Notes under the pieces: generated by a model
The model's database searches: none
Seen by the model: only the letters and a program-made list of their open reading frames with translations
What the model was told of the DNA's origin: nothing
Shown here: positions 9,298 to 18,327 of the stretch, piece after piece
Layout of the letters: every line of letters begins with the position of its first letter
How positions within the stretch are numbered: the first letter of the stretch is position 1
Origin: Agrobacterium sp. AGB01
GTDB taxonomy: Bacteria; Pseudomonadota; Alphaproteobacteria; Rhizobiales; Rhizobiaceae
DNA length: 64,000 nucleotides
Assembly: GCF_014851585.1 (NCBI RefSeq)
Contig: NZ_JACVAB010000001.1
Span: 124,001-188,000, forward strand
Reading direction: 5' to 3'
Program-made: the position numbers and the translations under genes

Positions 9298-10154
9298 CAG
9301 CGAACCAGTCCAACAAGACCATGCTGGAAATTCGCAACCTGAAGCGGGATTATGAACTGCCGGGCGGCATGCTCAAAAAAGGCAGAACAATCCATGCTGT
9401 GAAAGGTGTCTCCTTCAAGCTGGAAGCCGGCAAGACACTGGCAATCGTCGGTGAATCCGGTTGCGGCAAGTCTACGCTTGCCCGCATGCTGACCTTCATC
9501 GACGAGCCGACCTCTGGTGAACTGCTGATTGATGGCAAGACGGTTGATACCCGCCCAGGTCACCTGACGGCGGAAATGCGCCAGAAGGTTCAGATCGTAT
9601 TCCAGAACCCATACGGTTCATTGAACCCGCGTCAGAAGATCGGCGATGTTTTGTGTGAGCCTCTGCTCATCAATACAAAGATGTCATCTGCCGAGCGTCG
9701 TGAACGTGCAACGGAAATGCTGGTCAAGGTCGGTTTGGGTCCGGAACACTACAATCGTTATCCGCACATGTTCTCCGGTGGCCAGCGCCAACGTATTGCC
9801 ATTGCGCGTGCCTTGATGCTGAACCCGAAGCTACTTGTGCTGGACGAACCGGTATCGGCGCTCGACCTTTCTGTTCAGGCTCAGGTTCTCAACCTGCTGG
9901 CTGACCTGCAGGACGAGTTTGGCCTGACATACGTGTTCATCAGCCACGACCTTTCCGTGGTGAAGTACATCGCTGACGAAGTCATGGTGATGTATTTTGG
10001 TGAAGCGGTGGAATACGGCACGCGTGAAGAGGTCTTCTCGGATCCGAAGCACGAATACACCCGCACCTTGTTTGCGGCCACGCCGCAGGCGGATATCGAA
10101 AGCATTCGCAAGCGCATGGCAGCCAAGGCTGCCGCCCGCGAACAGCGCGCATAA
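9294..10154 (+). CDS. dppF: dipeptide ABC transporter ATPase DppF
   Basis: 286 residues. Second ATPase of the transporter, with Walker A GESGCGKST, signature FSGGQRQRIAIARAL and Walker B LLVLDEPVSALD. Like its neighbour it ends right after the H-loop region and the peptide-family segment PKHEYTRTLFAATPQ, without the cysteine-rich C-terminal tail. The ATG overlaps the dppD stop (ATGA). The operon ends with a hairpin at 10165. Confidence 0.93.
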   Translation: MTANQSNKTMLEIRNLKRDYELPGGMLKKGRTIHAVKGVSFKLEAGKTLAIVGESGCGKSTLARMLTFIDEPTSGELLIDGKTVDTRPGHLTAEMRQKVQIVFQNPYGSLNPRQKIGDVLCEPLLINTKMSSAERRERATEMLVKVGLGPEHYNRYPHMFSGGQRQRIAIARALMLNPKLLVLDEPVSALDLSVQAQVLNLLADLQDEFGLTYVFISHDLSVVKYIADEVMVMYFGEAVEYGTREEVFSDPKHEYTRTLFAATPQADIESIRKRMAAKAAAREQRA

Positions 10155-10164
10155 TCGAAAAGAA

Positions 10165-10198
10165 ATGCCGGGTGCTGTGCGAGAGCGGCACCCGGCAT
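10165..10198 (+). terminator. hairpin ending the dpp operon
   Basis: A perfect 11-bp stem (ATGCCGGGTGC / GCACCCGGCAT) around a 12-base loop, 11 bases after dppF. There is no T-run, so termination may be weak or factor-assisted. Confidence 0.6.
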
Positions 10199-10243
10199 CA
10201 ATTATCCAAGGCAAAACAGGCACAAACCGTGGTAAAGGGTGGC

Positions 10244-10912
10244 ATGCCCACAACTCTTTCAAACCCTGTTTATACGCCGCCGATGGAGCCATACCTGTCC
10301 ATCGTCCACCGGGATGACGACATTCTTGTCCTCGACAAGCCAAGTGGCCTATTGTCTGTGCCGGGGCGTGACCCTGCTCTCTACGACAGTCTGGCGACTC
10401 GCGTTCAAAAGCAGTTTCCCAAGGCATTGATGATCAACCGGCTAGACAAGGACACCTCCGGTCTTGTCCTGATGTCGTTGAACCGCAAGGCGCACGCTAC
10501 CGTTGCTGCCCAGTTCGAAAACCGCACGACACGCAAATCCTACATAGCCGTTGTCTGGGGGCATCTTGCGCAAGAAAGCGGCCTTGTTGATCTGCCGTTG
10601 GCAATTGATCAGGACAACAAACCGCGCCACCGCGTCGACCATGAAAATGGCCGTTCGGCGCAGAGTGAGTGGCATGTGCTGGACCGCCTGCCATTACCGG
10701 CTACCCGGGTAAAGCTGCACCCGTTGACGGGCCGCACCCACCAGCTGCGCGTTCATATGCAGGCGATCGGCCATCCAATTCTCGGGGATGCTTTCTACGC
10801 CAGTGGTGACGCGCTTGATGCCGCGGATCGCTTGTTGCTGCACGCCGAGGAAATCGGTTTTCGTCACCCGGACGGACGTGATGTGTCGTTTCGCGTTACG
10901 TGTCCGTTTTGA
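10244..10912 (+). CDS. rluA: RluA-family pseudouridine synthase
   Basis: 222 residues from ATG 10244, chosen because AAAGGGTGG precedes it; an upstream in-frame start would run through the dpp hairpin. The catalytic block INRLDKDTSGLVL contains the invariant Asp (Asn replaces the usual His before RLD). The segments DKPSGLLSVPG and LHPLTGRTHQLRVHMQ are family hallmarks. With no S4 domain and this length it matches RluA, which modifies U746 of 23S rRNA and U32 of some tRNAs; specificity is inferred. Confidence 0.8.
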   Translation: MPTTLSNPVYTPPMEPYLSIVHRDDDILVLDKPSGLLSVPGRDPALYDSLATRVQKQFPKALMINRLDKDTSGLVLMSLNRKAHATVAAQFENRTTRKSYIAVVWGHLAQESGLVDLPLAIDQDNKPRHRVDHENGRSAQSEWHVLDRLPLPATRVKLHPLTGRTHQLRVHMQAIGHPILGDAFYASGDALDAADRLLLHAEEIGFRHPDGRDVSFRVTCPF

Positions 10913-10921
10913 GGTGGCTGC

Positions 10922-11563
10922 GTGAGCAAGGAAACCAACAACACAGATCTGGTCGTGGATTTTGTCGGTGGCGCTGTCGGTCATCGCTTTCGCGCTGGCG
11001 AGGGGCGGGGACAGGCCCTGGCAAAGGCTGTCGGGCTGACCAAGGGGCGCTTGCCGACTATCGTTGATGCAACGGCAGGTCTCGGCCGCGATTCCTTTCT
11101 GCTTGCTTCACTGGGCGCCAATGTCACGATGATCGAGCGGTCGCCGCAGATGCATGCGCTACTGGCGGCAGGGCTTGAGGCCGCAATGGCCGAAGGTGGT
11201 CGCTACGCTGAAACCGTAGCGCGGATGACACTGCTGCACGGCGATTCCAGGCTGCTGCTGCCCGGGCTGGAAACCGACGTCGTGTTGGTCGACCCTATGC
11301 ATCCTCCCCGTCACAACAGCGCACTTGTCAAAAAGGAAATGCGCGATCTCCGCGACATTGTCGGCGCAGACGATGATCAGGCCGAATTGATGCGTGTGGC
11401 GCTTGAGGTTGCCAAAAAACGTGTGGTTCTCAAATGGCCGCAAAAGGCGGACCCGATGCCCGGTCTGCCGAAACCCAATCATCAGATTGACGGCAAAAAT
11501 ACACGTTATGACGTGTTCATGATCTTTGGAAAGACGGATGAAACGGCAACAGGGCAGGGCTAG
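10922..11563 (+). CDS. rsmJ: 16S rRNA (guanine-N2) methyltransferase RsmJ
   Basis: 213 residues from a GTG start nine bases after the rluA-like gene. The run DFVGGAVGHR, the SAM-binding DATAGLGRDSFLLASLG and the catalytic-site VDPMHPPRHNSALVKKEMR match RsmJ (YhiQ), which methylates G1516 of 16S rRNA. It lacks roughly the first 50 residues of the E. coli protein, but all motifs of the methyltransferase fold remain. Pairing with a pseudouridine synthase gives a small rRNA-modification operon. Confidence 0.82.
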   Translation: MSKETNNTDLVVDFVGGAVGHRFRAGEGRGQALAKAVGLTKGRLPTIVDATAGLGRDSFLLASLGANVTMIERSPQMHALLAAGLEAAMAEGGRYAETVARMTLLHGDSRLLLPGLETDVVLVDPMHPPRHNSALVKKEMRDLRDIVGADDDQAELMRVALEVAKKRVVLKWPQKADPMPGLPKPNHQIDGKNTRYDVFMIFGKTDETATGQG

Positions 11564-11593
11564 CGCTTGCCCGTAATAAAGTAAGGTATTCGG

Positions 11594-12763
11594 ATGTTTT
11601 TAAGCAATGACGACCTTGTTGAATTGACCGCATTTCGCCGGCAACTACACCGGTTTCCGGAAATATCCGGAGAAGAGAAAGAGACCGCGCAGCGCGTCCG
11701 CACTTACATTGAGCAGATGAAACCGGACAGGATCATCGAAGGTCTGGGCGGCCACGGTCTGGCTGTAATCTTTGAAGGCCGTGAACCCGGTCACTCACTG
11801 CTCATTCGCTCCGAACTGGATGCCTTGCCGATTTTTGAAAAGACCGGTCTTGCCTACAGCTCACAAATTGATGGCAAGGGCCATTTGTGTGGCCACGACG
11901 GCCACTCCACCATTCTTGTGTCGCTGGGCCTTGGTCTTTCACGGCAAAGACCGCAAAAGGGCCGCGTCATCCTGATGTTCCAGCCGGCAGAAGAAACCGG
12001 CGCTGGTGCCGCCGCTGTATTGGCTGATCCGCGTTTTGCTGAGATCGTGCCTGACGTTTCCGTTTCACTGCACAATCTGCCCGGCTTGCCACTTGGCCAT
12101 GTCAGCATCATGGAAGGCGTGGTCAACTGTGCCTCGCGTGGCATCAAGATCAGCCTCAGCGGCAAAACCGCCCATGCATCATCACCGGAGCAAGGCATCT
12201 CACCGATGCTGGCACTGTCAGAGTTGATGCCTGCGCTGGTTAAACTGGGTATAGGGCTACCAAAGGCCGACGAGCCATTTTTGCCAGGTTCCGACTTTCG
12301 CATGGTCACCATCACCCATGCCAGTATGGGCGAAGCTGCCTTTGGCATTTCCCCTGCCGATGCCGAGCTTTGGGCGACATTGCGCACATTGTCGGATGAC
12401 AATATGGATACCCTGTGCGCTCAGGCGGAAGCGCTCGTGACCGATATTGCCAATAAAAACAGTCTGAAATTTTCCATAGCCTACGATGATATTTTCCTGC
12501 ATTGCGAAAATTCGCCCGAGGCGACCACGCATATCATAACCGCACTAAAGGCCGAGAACATTCCCTATGCCGAGGATTTCCTACCGATGCGCGGATCAGA
12601 AGACTTTGGACGTTTCGGCTCTGTTTCACAGTCTGCTATGTTTTTTCTGGGGGCCGGCCAAAACCACGCGAATCTGCACAATCCGGACTATGACTTTCCT
12701 GACGAGTTGATTGATATCGGCGCCCGGATTTTTATGCGGATCATACGCAACATCAATGGATAA
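11594..12763 (+). CDS. M20-family amidohydrolase (N-acyl amino acid hydrolase)
   Basis: 389 residues, metallopeptidase M20 family, hippurate hydrolase / N-acetyl amino acid deacetylase branch. Metal and catalytic signatures are visible: RSELDALPI, LCGHDGHSTIL (Cys and two His) and QPAEETGAGA (Glu-Glu). A lid domain spans about 175-290. No signal peptide, so it acts in the cytoplasm on an N-acylated amino acid or peptide. The substrate cannot be deduced. Confidence 0.85.
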   Translation: MFLSNDDLVELTAFRRQLHRFPEISGEEKETAQRVRTYIEQMKPDRIIEGLGGHGLAVIFEGREPGHSLLIRSELDALPIFEKTGLAYSSQIDGKGHLCGHDGHSTILVSLGLGLSRQRPQKGRVILMFQPAEETGAGAAAVLADPRFAEIVPDVSVSLHNLPGLPLGHVSIMEGVVNCASRGIKISLSGKTAHASSPEQGISPMLALSELMPALVKLGIGLPKADEPFLPGSDFRMVTITHASMGEAAFGISPADAELWATLRTLSDDNMDTLCAQAEALVTDIANKNSLKFSIAYDDIFLHCENSPEATTHIITALKAENIPYAEDFLPMRGSEDFGRFGSVSQSAMFFLGAGQNHANLHNPDYDFPDELIDIGARIFMRIIRNING

Positions 12764-12951
12764 GGGCTGATATTGTTACGGTCACAATGCCGAGAATTTG
12801 CTTCAGCCACCATGTCATCAACGGTCAATGCAACCGGGGCCTGACAATGTTTTGATGACTGATGCTGAGGGGATTGCACCAACATGAGCGGGGCCGAGGC
12901 ACTTTTCTTGACGGCTTCGACATAAACTCGTCACGAACTGCATATTACCCC

Positions 12952-12979
12952 TTGCACGCTCCCGTTTTGCCCGTTATGA
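12952..12979 (+). promoter_or_regulatory. possible promoter of tRNA-Ser
   Basis: TTGCAC (12952-12957) and TTATGA (12974-12979) are 16 bases apart, 39 bases before tRNA-Ser. The match is modest. The rest of 12764-13018 shows no gene. Confidence 0.35.
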
Positions 12980-13018
12980 GAACGCCGCACTTGAAGCTTT
13001 ATGGCTTCCTGTGTCCGC

Positions 13019-13108
13019 GGAGAGGTGGCAGAGTGGTCGAATGCACCGCACTCGAAATGCGGCATACGGGCAACCGTATCGTGGGTTCGAATCCCACCCT
13101 CTCCGCCA
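13019..13108 (+). tRNA. tRNA-Ser (anticodon CGA)
   Basis: A 90-base cloverleaf with acceptor stem GGAGAGG/CCTCTCC, discriminator G and encoded CCA. The anticodon stem CCGCA/TGCGG encloses CTCGAAA, giving CGA, and a long variable arm is present. Its last 17 bases form most of the left attachment core of the mobile element, which rebuilds an intact tRNA. Confidence 0.96.
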
Positions 13109-13109
13109 T
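13092..13109 (+). repeat. attL core (18-bp direct repeat)
   Basis: TCCCACCCTCTCCGCCAT overlaps the T-arm and acceptor end of tRNA-Ser(CGA). It is identical to 31453-31470. Confidence 0.9.
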
Positions 13110-13200
13110 TTGGATTTTACTCCCCGCCACTTGCCCCGCAAGTCCTTGGATTTCCGCATAAAGCCACCGGTTGCCTGCGGCCTTACCGGGAGCAGAAAAC

Positions 13201-15084
13201 ATGCGGGTATCGCGCGCGGTACAGCTTGGGGTATCGCTGGAACCATCGACTGAAGGGGCTGAAATCTCGACTCAGGGGAAGGCGCGCTCGCGTGGGCCGG
13301 GACCCTATCTTGTCAGATCAGGGTCCGTTTACATCTTCCAGATAAAGATGCCGAAGGACTTGGGAGGCGGACGTGTACCTCCTCCCGTTCGACTGAGTCT
13401 GGGTGCGTGTTCTCATCGCCGGGCAAGGCTATTTGCCGATCTGTTGGCGGCACGAGCAAGACTGTTGTTCCACACGATGAGGACGCGATACATGAGCGAA
13501 CCCGGAAAGCATGGAAGTGACACAGAGCCGGAGATCACTCTGGATGCTTCTGCAGAAGCTCTCATCGAGATGCGCGGCGAACTGAAAGCATATCTGCGGA
13601 TTATCAACCAGCCCGATCCACCGGTCACCCCGGAGGAGTTGCAGAAGACTGCCGGAATACGCGATCTGGTCGGATTGCATCGGGAGCTTCGGAAGCAGGA
13701 GGACGGCGAGCCATTCAACGAGCTTATCGTCGGCAATGCTCAGTTGCTGGAGCATACGGCTCTTGCCAAGCTAGGCCAGACCGCTCGCTCATCTGTTGCC
13801 CCCGCCATCCTCGTACATGAGCCTGCTGCCGTTCCGCTGCCGCCCATCATCGAGGTGCCGACGCAGGTGGCACGCGACGAGAGCGGCAAGCGGATCCCCG
13901 CCTTTAAACTGGATCGCAGGACCGCGGCGCGCAAGTCGTCAACTCTGCCGTGCCTTGGCGAAATCATGGACGAGTACCTTGAGAAGCGTAAGCTCAAGAG
14001 TGGTCCGAAAGGCGCCAAGGATATAAAGACGGCCCGCGCTAGGCTTGACGTCTTTATTGAACTGATCGGTGACCACCCAGTCGATACATATAATCTCACC
14101 GATCTCCAGGCCTTCATTGACCTCATGCAGTTTTGGCCCGGAGACAACAATCTGCGTGATCCCTCGATGTCGGCCATGCAGATCATTGACGGCAATCGTA
14201 ACCTTCACCTGCAGCCGCTAACCCTCAAATCGCTTCAGGAAGGCTATGTCGCCGTCGTCAAGGCTGCCATCCGTTCTTTGATGACCGCCGGAGAATATCC
14301 TGATCCCTTTTCGGGACCCAGACTCGTCTACCCATCGACCGCTGCGGCAGCAGTCAAATCCGAGCCGCTGGCGACAAGCAAGATCAGCCAGGTGTTCAGC
14401 ACCGGGGTGGCTTCTGGGCTCATGGAGGACGTCATGTTGCCGCTGCTCGGCCATCTAACGGGTCGGCGCATCGGCCTGCTCATTCATCTGACCGGAAACG
14501 ATTTTCGGGAGAAGTTCACGGGTGTCTGGGTGGCGCAGCTTGCCAGTGTCAAGAAGATCGACGACGTCTGGGTTTCCACTCCACACAAGACCGACGCCAG
14601 CACAAGCTACTTCGTTCTGCACCAGTTCCTGAGCGAGATTGGATTTGTCGAATGGGCGGTTCGGCAAAAAGGCCGCTTCCTGTTTCCCAATCTGATGAGG
14701 CTTGCCGACCCCAGCAAGAGCGCATCCTCCTATATGAACCGCTTGTTCGAGCGCGCGGGTATTAAGCCGAAGAAAAAGAAGGGCGAGGATGGGGATGGCG
14801 GCGGCAAGGAGGTGTTCCATTCATTGCGTGGCGGGAACATCGACGATATGCGCGATGCGAAGATCGAGGGCCGCGACAGGCGCATGCAGTCGGGTCATCA
14901 GGTCGGGAGTGACGAACACGACAACTATGGATTCATGAATCTGGGCGAGCGGCAGGCGCGGCAGATCGCTGAGCTACCCCTTGACCCGGAGATCGATTTT
15001 TCCGTCTTCCGGGGGCTGGATTTCGACAGGATTGCTCGGAAGAGGAGGGCGTCGGGACGCTCTCGCCAGAAAAATGGCGATTGA
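13201..15084 (+). CDS. tyrosine-family site-specific integrase
   Basis: 627 residues from ATG 13201 (GGGAG upstream); an in-frame TTG lies at 13171. The N-terminal segment GPYLVRSGSVYIFQIKMPKDL is the small domain common on tRNA-targeting integrases, a SAM-like core-binding domain follows (about 250-400), and the catalytic domain carries R422 (TGRRIG), a Lys in TPHKT, H540-S-L-R543, H566 and nucleophile Y576 (HDNYGF). All catalytic residues are present, so it should be active on the tRNA-Ser site. Two GGGTATCGC repeats lie inside its first 13 codons, suggesting that integrase binding controls its own gene. A terminator follows at 15113. Confidence 0.9.
   Translation: MRVSRAVQLGVSLEPSTEGAEISTQGKARSRGPGPYLVRSGSVYIFQIKMPKDLGGGRVPPPVRLSLGACSHRRARLFADLLAARARLLFHTMRTRYMSEPGKHGSDTEPEITLDASAEALIEMRGELKAYLRIINQPDPPVTPEELQKTAGIRDLVGLHRELRKQEDGEPFNELIVGNAQLLEHTALAKLGQTARSSVAPAILVHEPAAVPLPPIIEVPTQVARDESGKRIPAFKLDRRTAARKSSTLPCLGEIMDEYLEKRKLKSGPKGAKDIKTARARLDVFIELIGDHPVDTYNLTDLQAFIDLMQFWPGDNNLRDPSMSAMQIIDGNRNLHLQPLTLKSLQEGYVAVVKAAIRSLMTAGEYPDPFSGPRLVYPSTAAAAVKSEPLATSKISQVFSTGVASGLMEDVMLPLLGHLTGRRIGLLIHLTGNDFREKFTGVWVAQLASVKKIDDVWVSTPHKTDASTSYFVLHQFLSEIGFVEWAVRQKGRFLFPNLMRLADPSKSASSYMNRLFERAGIKPKKKKGEDGDGGGKEVFHSLRGGNIDDMRDAKIEGRDRRMQSGHQVGSDEHDNYGFMNLGERQARQIAELPLDPEIDFSVFRGLDFDRIARKRRASGRSRQKNGD
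13205..13237 (+). repeat. left arm-type repeats (GGGTATCGC x2)
   Basis: Two GGGTATCGC copies (13205-13213 and 13229-13237) start 24 bases apart with GCGGTACA between them. The same composite, with identical spacing and orientation, occurs at 31346-31378 at the other end. Candidate arm-type binding sites for the integrase. Confidence 0.6.
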
Positions 15085-15112
15085 CCCATGCGCGCCGACA
15101 ACCGAGCATAAA

Positions 15113-15154
15113 AAAGACCGCCATCAATGGGACTGGAATCCCTAGGCGGTCTTT
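15113..15154 (+). terminator. terminator after the integrase gene
   Basis: AAAGACCGCC (15113-15122) pairs with GGCGGTCTTT (15145-15154) around a 22-base loop, 28 bases after the integrase stop. A five-A run precedes it, so it may act on both strands. Confidence 0.7.
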
Positions 15155-15217
15155 CAAGGTGTGTTCGAAGATGTTGAATGTCGGCGCTGAAATTGTAAAG
15201 ACCCCTGACACGGGTCG

Positions 15218-16453
15218 GTGAGCGGGGGGCTGGGACATACCCCAGCCCGGACAACAGAACTTCACACCCTACAGCGTCAACAAATTTGGCCCGGCGATCG
15301 GGACAAGTTGCTGTGCCTTGATTGGTCGGTTGATGAAGATGAACTCCGCCAGTGTGTTTCTATGCCGACGGCACGGTCGGCGAAGGCCGCGCACGTTCAG
15401 GCGGTTATTGTCGCCGATGCCATCATGTCGACACGCCGCGAACCGCTCCGCCGCATCTCCTACTCCCGCCGCAAGGGTTGGTGGACGGAGAGCAGCCGAT
15501 ACCGGGGTCGTGAATTTACCTACGACACTGTCGTGCCTGCCGTGGATGCTCTCCTCTACGCCGGAATCCTTGTTGATCATGACCTTCAGCCAGCGGGACG
15601 GGCGACGGGGATTCAATCGAGCTATCGGCCAGCAGCCTGGCTTGCGGGTACCACCACGCTTAGCCTTCGTCCGAAGCCGGGCGAACTGATCCGGCTGAAG
15701 GATTCGGCGGGCTCCCTCGTCTCCTACCGCGACACTGAGCGGACGCACCGCGAGCGGAAACTGGTGCAGAAGGTCAACAACCTGATCGCGGAGACGGACA
15801 TTTCCCTGAATGCACCTGACGCCCATTTCGATGGCGACGTGATCCGGTTCGGGGAGCATTCGGTGTATCCGGACATGCTGTCCCTCTACCGGGTATTCAA
15901 CGGCGGCTGGACGCTCGGTGGGCGATTCTATGGCGGGTGGTGGCAGTCAGTGAAGTCGAAGGATCGGCAGCACTTCATGCTCGATGGCCAGCGCACGACA
16001 GAAGTCGATTACGAGCAACTTCACCCCAGGCTGCTGTACGCGCTCGCTGGGGAGCATCTGGATGGCGATGCCTATACGCTTCCCGGTTGGGACAGGAAGC
16101 TGTGCAAGATCGCCTTCAATGTGCTCCTGAATGCGTCTGGCTATCATCAGGCACACGGTGCGCTGCTTCCGTATCTTGATGGCTGCGAGGTCTCCGCCCG
16201 TGACCTGATCCACGACATCAAGGCCCGGCATCCGAAGGTCGCGAGGTATTTCCATAGCGGCATCGGGTTGCGGCTGCAGAACGTGGATTCGGAAATGTGC
16301 CGCGTCGTCTTGGCGGACATGTCCGTGAAGAAGGGGATTGTCGTGCTCCCAGTTCATGACAGCTTCATCGTCCCTGAAACGGCAAAGGATGAGCTGGTGG
16401 CGACGATGAAGATGGCATTCGAACGGGCAACGGCGCATGTCGGAGATAATTGA
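15218..16453 (+). CDS. protein with family-A DNA polymerase-like palm motifs
   Basis: 411 residues if the GTG at 15218 is used; the start is uncertain and ATG 15361 is possible. I do not know a named function. The C-terminal half has the pattern of a polymerase A palm: motif A EVDYEQLHP with D264, motif B-like R293-K294-L-C-K297 followed by F300-N301, and motif C VLPVHDSFIV with H380-D381. These match the order and spacing expected for the two catalytic Asp and the fingers Lys. No exonuclease domain is apparent. Similar proteins with an RFYGGWWQ signature (residues near 230) are seen in mobile islands. It sits between integrase and relaxase, so a role in copying the element is plausible but inferred. 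Confidence 0.6.
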   Translation: MSGGLGHTPARTTELHTLQRQQIWPGDRDKLLCLDWSVDEDELRQCVSMPTARSAKAAHVQAVIVADAIMSTRREPLRRISYSRRKGWWTESSRYRGREFTYDTVVPAVDALLYAGILVDHDLQPAGRATGIQSSYRPAAWLAGTTTLSLRPKPGELIRLKDSAGSLVSYRDTERTHRERKLVQKVNNLIAETDISLNAPDAHFDGDVIRFGEHSVYPDMLSLYRVFNGGWTLGGRFYGGWWQSVKSKDRQHFMLDGQRTTEVDYEQLHPRLLYALAGEHLDGDAYTLPGWDRKLCKIAFNVLLNASGYHQAHGALLPYLDGCEVSARDLIHDIKARHPKVARYFHSGIGLRLQNVDSEMCRVVLADMSVKKGIVVLPVHDSFIVPETAKDELVATMKMAFERATAHVGDN

Positions 16454-16758
16454 GCTTTTTCAATTACATGACGTGGATGTGGACTACAAATGCAAGCTCG
16501 TGTGCCGTGTGCGTCGGCCTGCTGGGCGTGTGCTCCGGCCCGGCCCATGCTGGTCGTCGGTGTGCCCTACCGCTGCTTGCCATTCCCCACGGCGTGGTCC
16601 GGCTGAAGGCCTCCTCGAAGAGCTGACGCTTTGACTGGAGACCCCGAAGAGGTTGGAATGGAAAAGCATTAGTCGGTCACTAAACCTTTTCTCCCGTTGC
16701 GCCGGCTGATTTTTGAAGCGACCATTTTCTGAGTTCCCCGACCATAAGGAGGTTTTCC
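16454..16758. other. gap upstream of the mobilization genes
   Basis: About 300 bases with no firm gene. A 52-codon frame at 16468-16626 (+) reads as a hydrophobic signal-like stretch ending in GPAHA, but has no ribosome site and is weak. As the region directly before the relaxase operon it is the natural place for oriT; I could not identify a clear nick site or long inverted repeat. Confidence 0.3.
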
Positions 16759-17010
16759 ATGGAACACGAAATGGGAGTTGAACTGACGCTCACAACGAAA
16801 ACGCTCGGCGACCTGTTGTCCGCCACAGCCGACGCAATACGACACATAGAAGCCGAACTCCGGGGATGCCGTCCTGATGCGCGGGAGCATCGTGAATTTC
16901 TGGAGGAACGCTTGGAGACGCATTACCGATTGAACCGAACTCTTGGTGCGACGCATTGGAGCGTGCAAAGGCAACTCGGCAGCGAAGCGCCGGGTTTTTT
17001 GAACGCCTGA
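16759..17010 (+). CDS. small protein preceding the relaxase
   Basis: 83 residues, preceded by an excellent ribosome site (TAAGGAGGT). Largely helical, acidic at the N-terminus, with ..RHIEAELRGCRP.. and EHREFLEERLETHYRLNR suggesting a short coiled coil. I recognise no family. It ends six bases before the relaxase start, so a role as an accessory mobilization protein is likely from position only. Confidence 0.6.
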   Translation: MEHEMGVELTLTTKTLGDLLSATADAIRHIEAELRGCRPDAREHREFLEERLETHYRLNRTLGATHWSVQRQLGSEAPGFLNA

Positions 17011-17016
17011 CGACAT

Positions 17017-18327
17017 ATGGCTTTTCAGTTCGTCCATCTCGAATCCTATAGTCGCAAGCCGGATTCCAAGGGCCGCTCGACAGGATTCGTGCTGGCCGAA
17101 GCGCGTCGCGATCCGGCGGCGTCTATCCACGTCCCGTCTCCGGGAACCCCGGTCGTCATCTACGGGGTGACTCCGGAGCAGGTCGAATCCTTACATGACA
17201 AGACTGCCGACGCGGCGCGCACGACGCCCAGGGCTGGAAAGCCGCGTAAAATTCGCGTCGATCAGCATACCCTTCTCGCCGTCGTCGCCAGTCATCCTCA
17301 TACGGTCGAAGAAGTCCATGCCGACCCTCGGAAACGCGCCGAAGTCGAACGCTGGGAAGAACTGACCGTTGCCTGGCTTCAGCGCCTGTATGGAGATGCC
17401 CTCGTATCCGTAATCCGGCATGAGGATGAAAGCCACTGGCACCTCCACGCCTATGTCCTGCCACAAGCGCCGGACATGAAGGCGGCGACGCTGCATCCGG
17501 GTCAGATGGCAAAAGCCGAAGTTATGGCTGTAGGCCCCGGAGTAGACGAGGATTCTAAGATCCTTAATCGACGCGGCGACCAGGCTTACCGGGCGGCGAT
17601 GCGTGTCTGGCAGGATTCGTATTTCGATACGGTGGGGGTCAAATGCGGACTGACGCGCCTCGGCCCCGCGCGACGTCGCCTGACGCGCGAGCAATGGCAG
17701 GCCGAACGGACGCAGGCGAAGGCGCTGCGGAACTGCCTCGATCGAGCGGAGCACGTCCAGCAAAAGGCCGAATCCTTCATCGTCAGGACGAAGACGGAGG
17801 CTGAGAGCCTGGTGGCCAGCGCCGAAGCAGAAGCTGCCGACTTGCGCGATGAGGCGCTGACGGCGAAAGCTGAATCCTCGCGCCAGATGGAGGCCGCGAA
17901 GGCGGCGACGGCTGCCGCACTGGCTGCGCAGGATCGGGCCATCGCAGAACAGCGGCGCGCTCGGAGTATGATGTCTCGTGTTCGAAAGGAAGCCGGACGA
18001 GTTCAGAAGGCTGCGGCAAGGATTCAACGACTGCCCAGCCTGCTGCGGACTCTCTGGGATGGTTTCCGAGTGTCGAGGCTTCAGGATCGAATCCGGCAGT
18101 CAGTCGATGACGAGATGTCCCGGCTCCGGGAACAGGCCGTGGCGGCAGCCGAACGGGCCAGCGCCGCCGATGTCGCGCGAAAAGCGGCGGAAGAGAAGCG
18201 CCGGACCATGGAACACAGCCTTGCGGAAGTCGGCATTCAGCGCGACGCCGCCTGGCGGGAACTTGCAAAAATAAGGCCTCCGGAGGCGCAGCCGTCGCTT
18301 TCGGGGCGATTGCGCCCGAGACCGTAA
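17017..18327 (+). CDS. MobV/Pre-type relaxase
   Basis: 436 residues. The N-terminal 210 residues form the relaxase: the opening FQFVHLESYSRKP and the metal-binding motif H135-E-D-E-S-H140-W-H142-L-H144 match the HxDE...HxH motif of the MobV (Mob_Pre) family, which nicks oriT and leads the strand into a recipient. Residues about 220-430 are a long Ala/Glu/Arg coiled coil typical of these proteins. With no secretion genes in the element it would use a helper's conjugation channel. A hairpin follows at 18374-18399. Confidence 0.8.
   Translation: MAFQFVHLESYSRKPDSKGRSTGFVLAEARRDPAASIHVPSPGTPVVIYGVTPEQVESLHDKTADAARTTPRAGKPRKIRVDQHTLLAVVASHPHTVEEVHADPRKRAEVERWEELTVAWLQRLYGDALVSVIRHEDESHWHLHAYVLPQAPDMKAATLHPGQMAKAEVMAVGPGVDEDSKILNRRGDQAYRAAMRVWQDSYFDTVGVKCGLTRLGPARRRLTREQWQAERTQAKALRNCLDRAEHVQQKAESFIVRTKTEAESLVASAEAEAADLRDEALTAKAESSRQMEAAKAATAAALAAQDRAIAEQRRARSMMSRVRKEAGRVQKAAARIQRLPSLLRTLWDGFRVSRLQDRIRQSVDDEMSRLREQAVAAAERASAADVARKAAEEKRRTMEHSLAEVGIQRDAAWRELAKIRPPEAQPSLSGRLRPRP

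Noticed and set aside
16437..16634. 65-codon frame overlapping the end of the polymerase-like gene
   Set aside because: No ribosome site; a competing 52-codon frame in another phase makes both doubtful.
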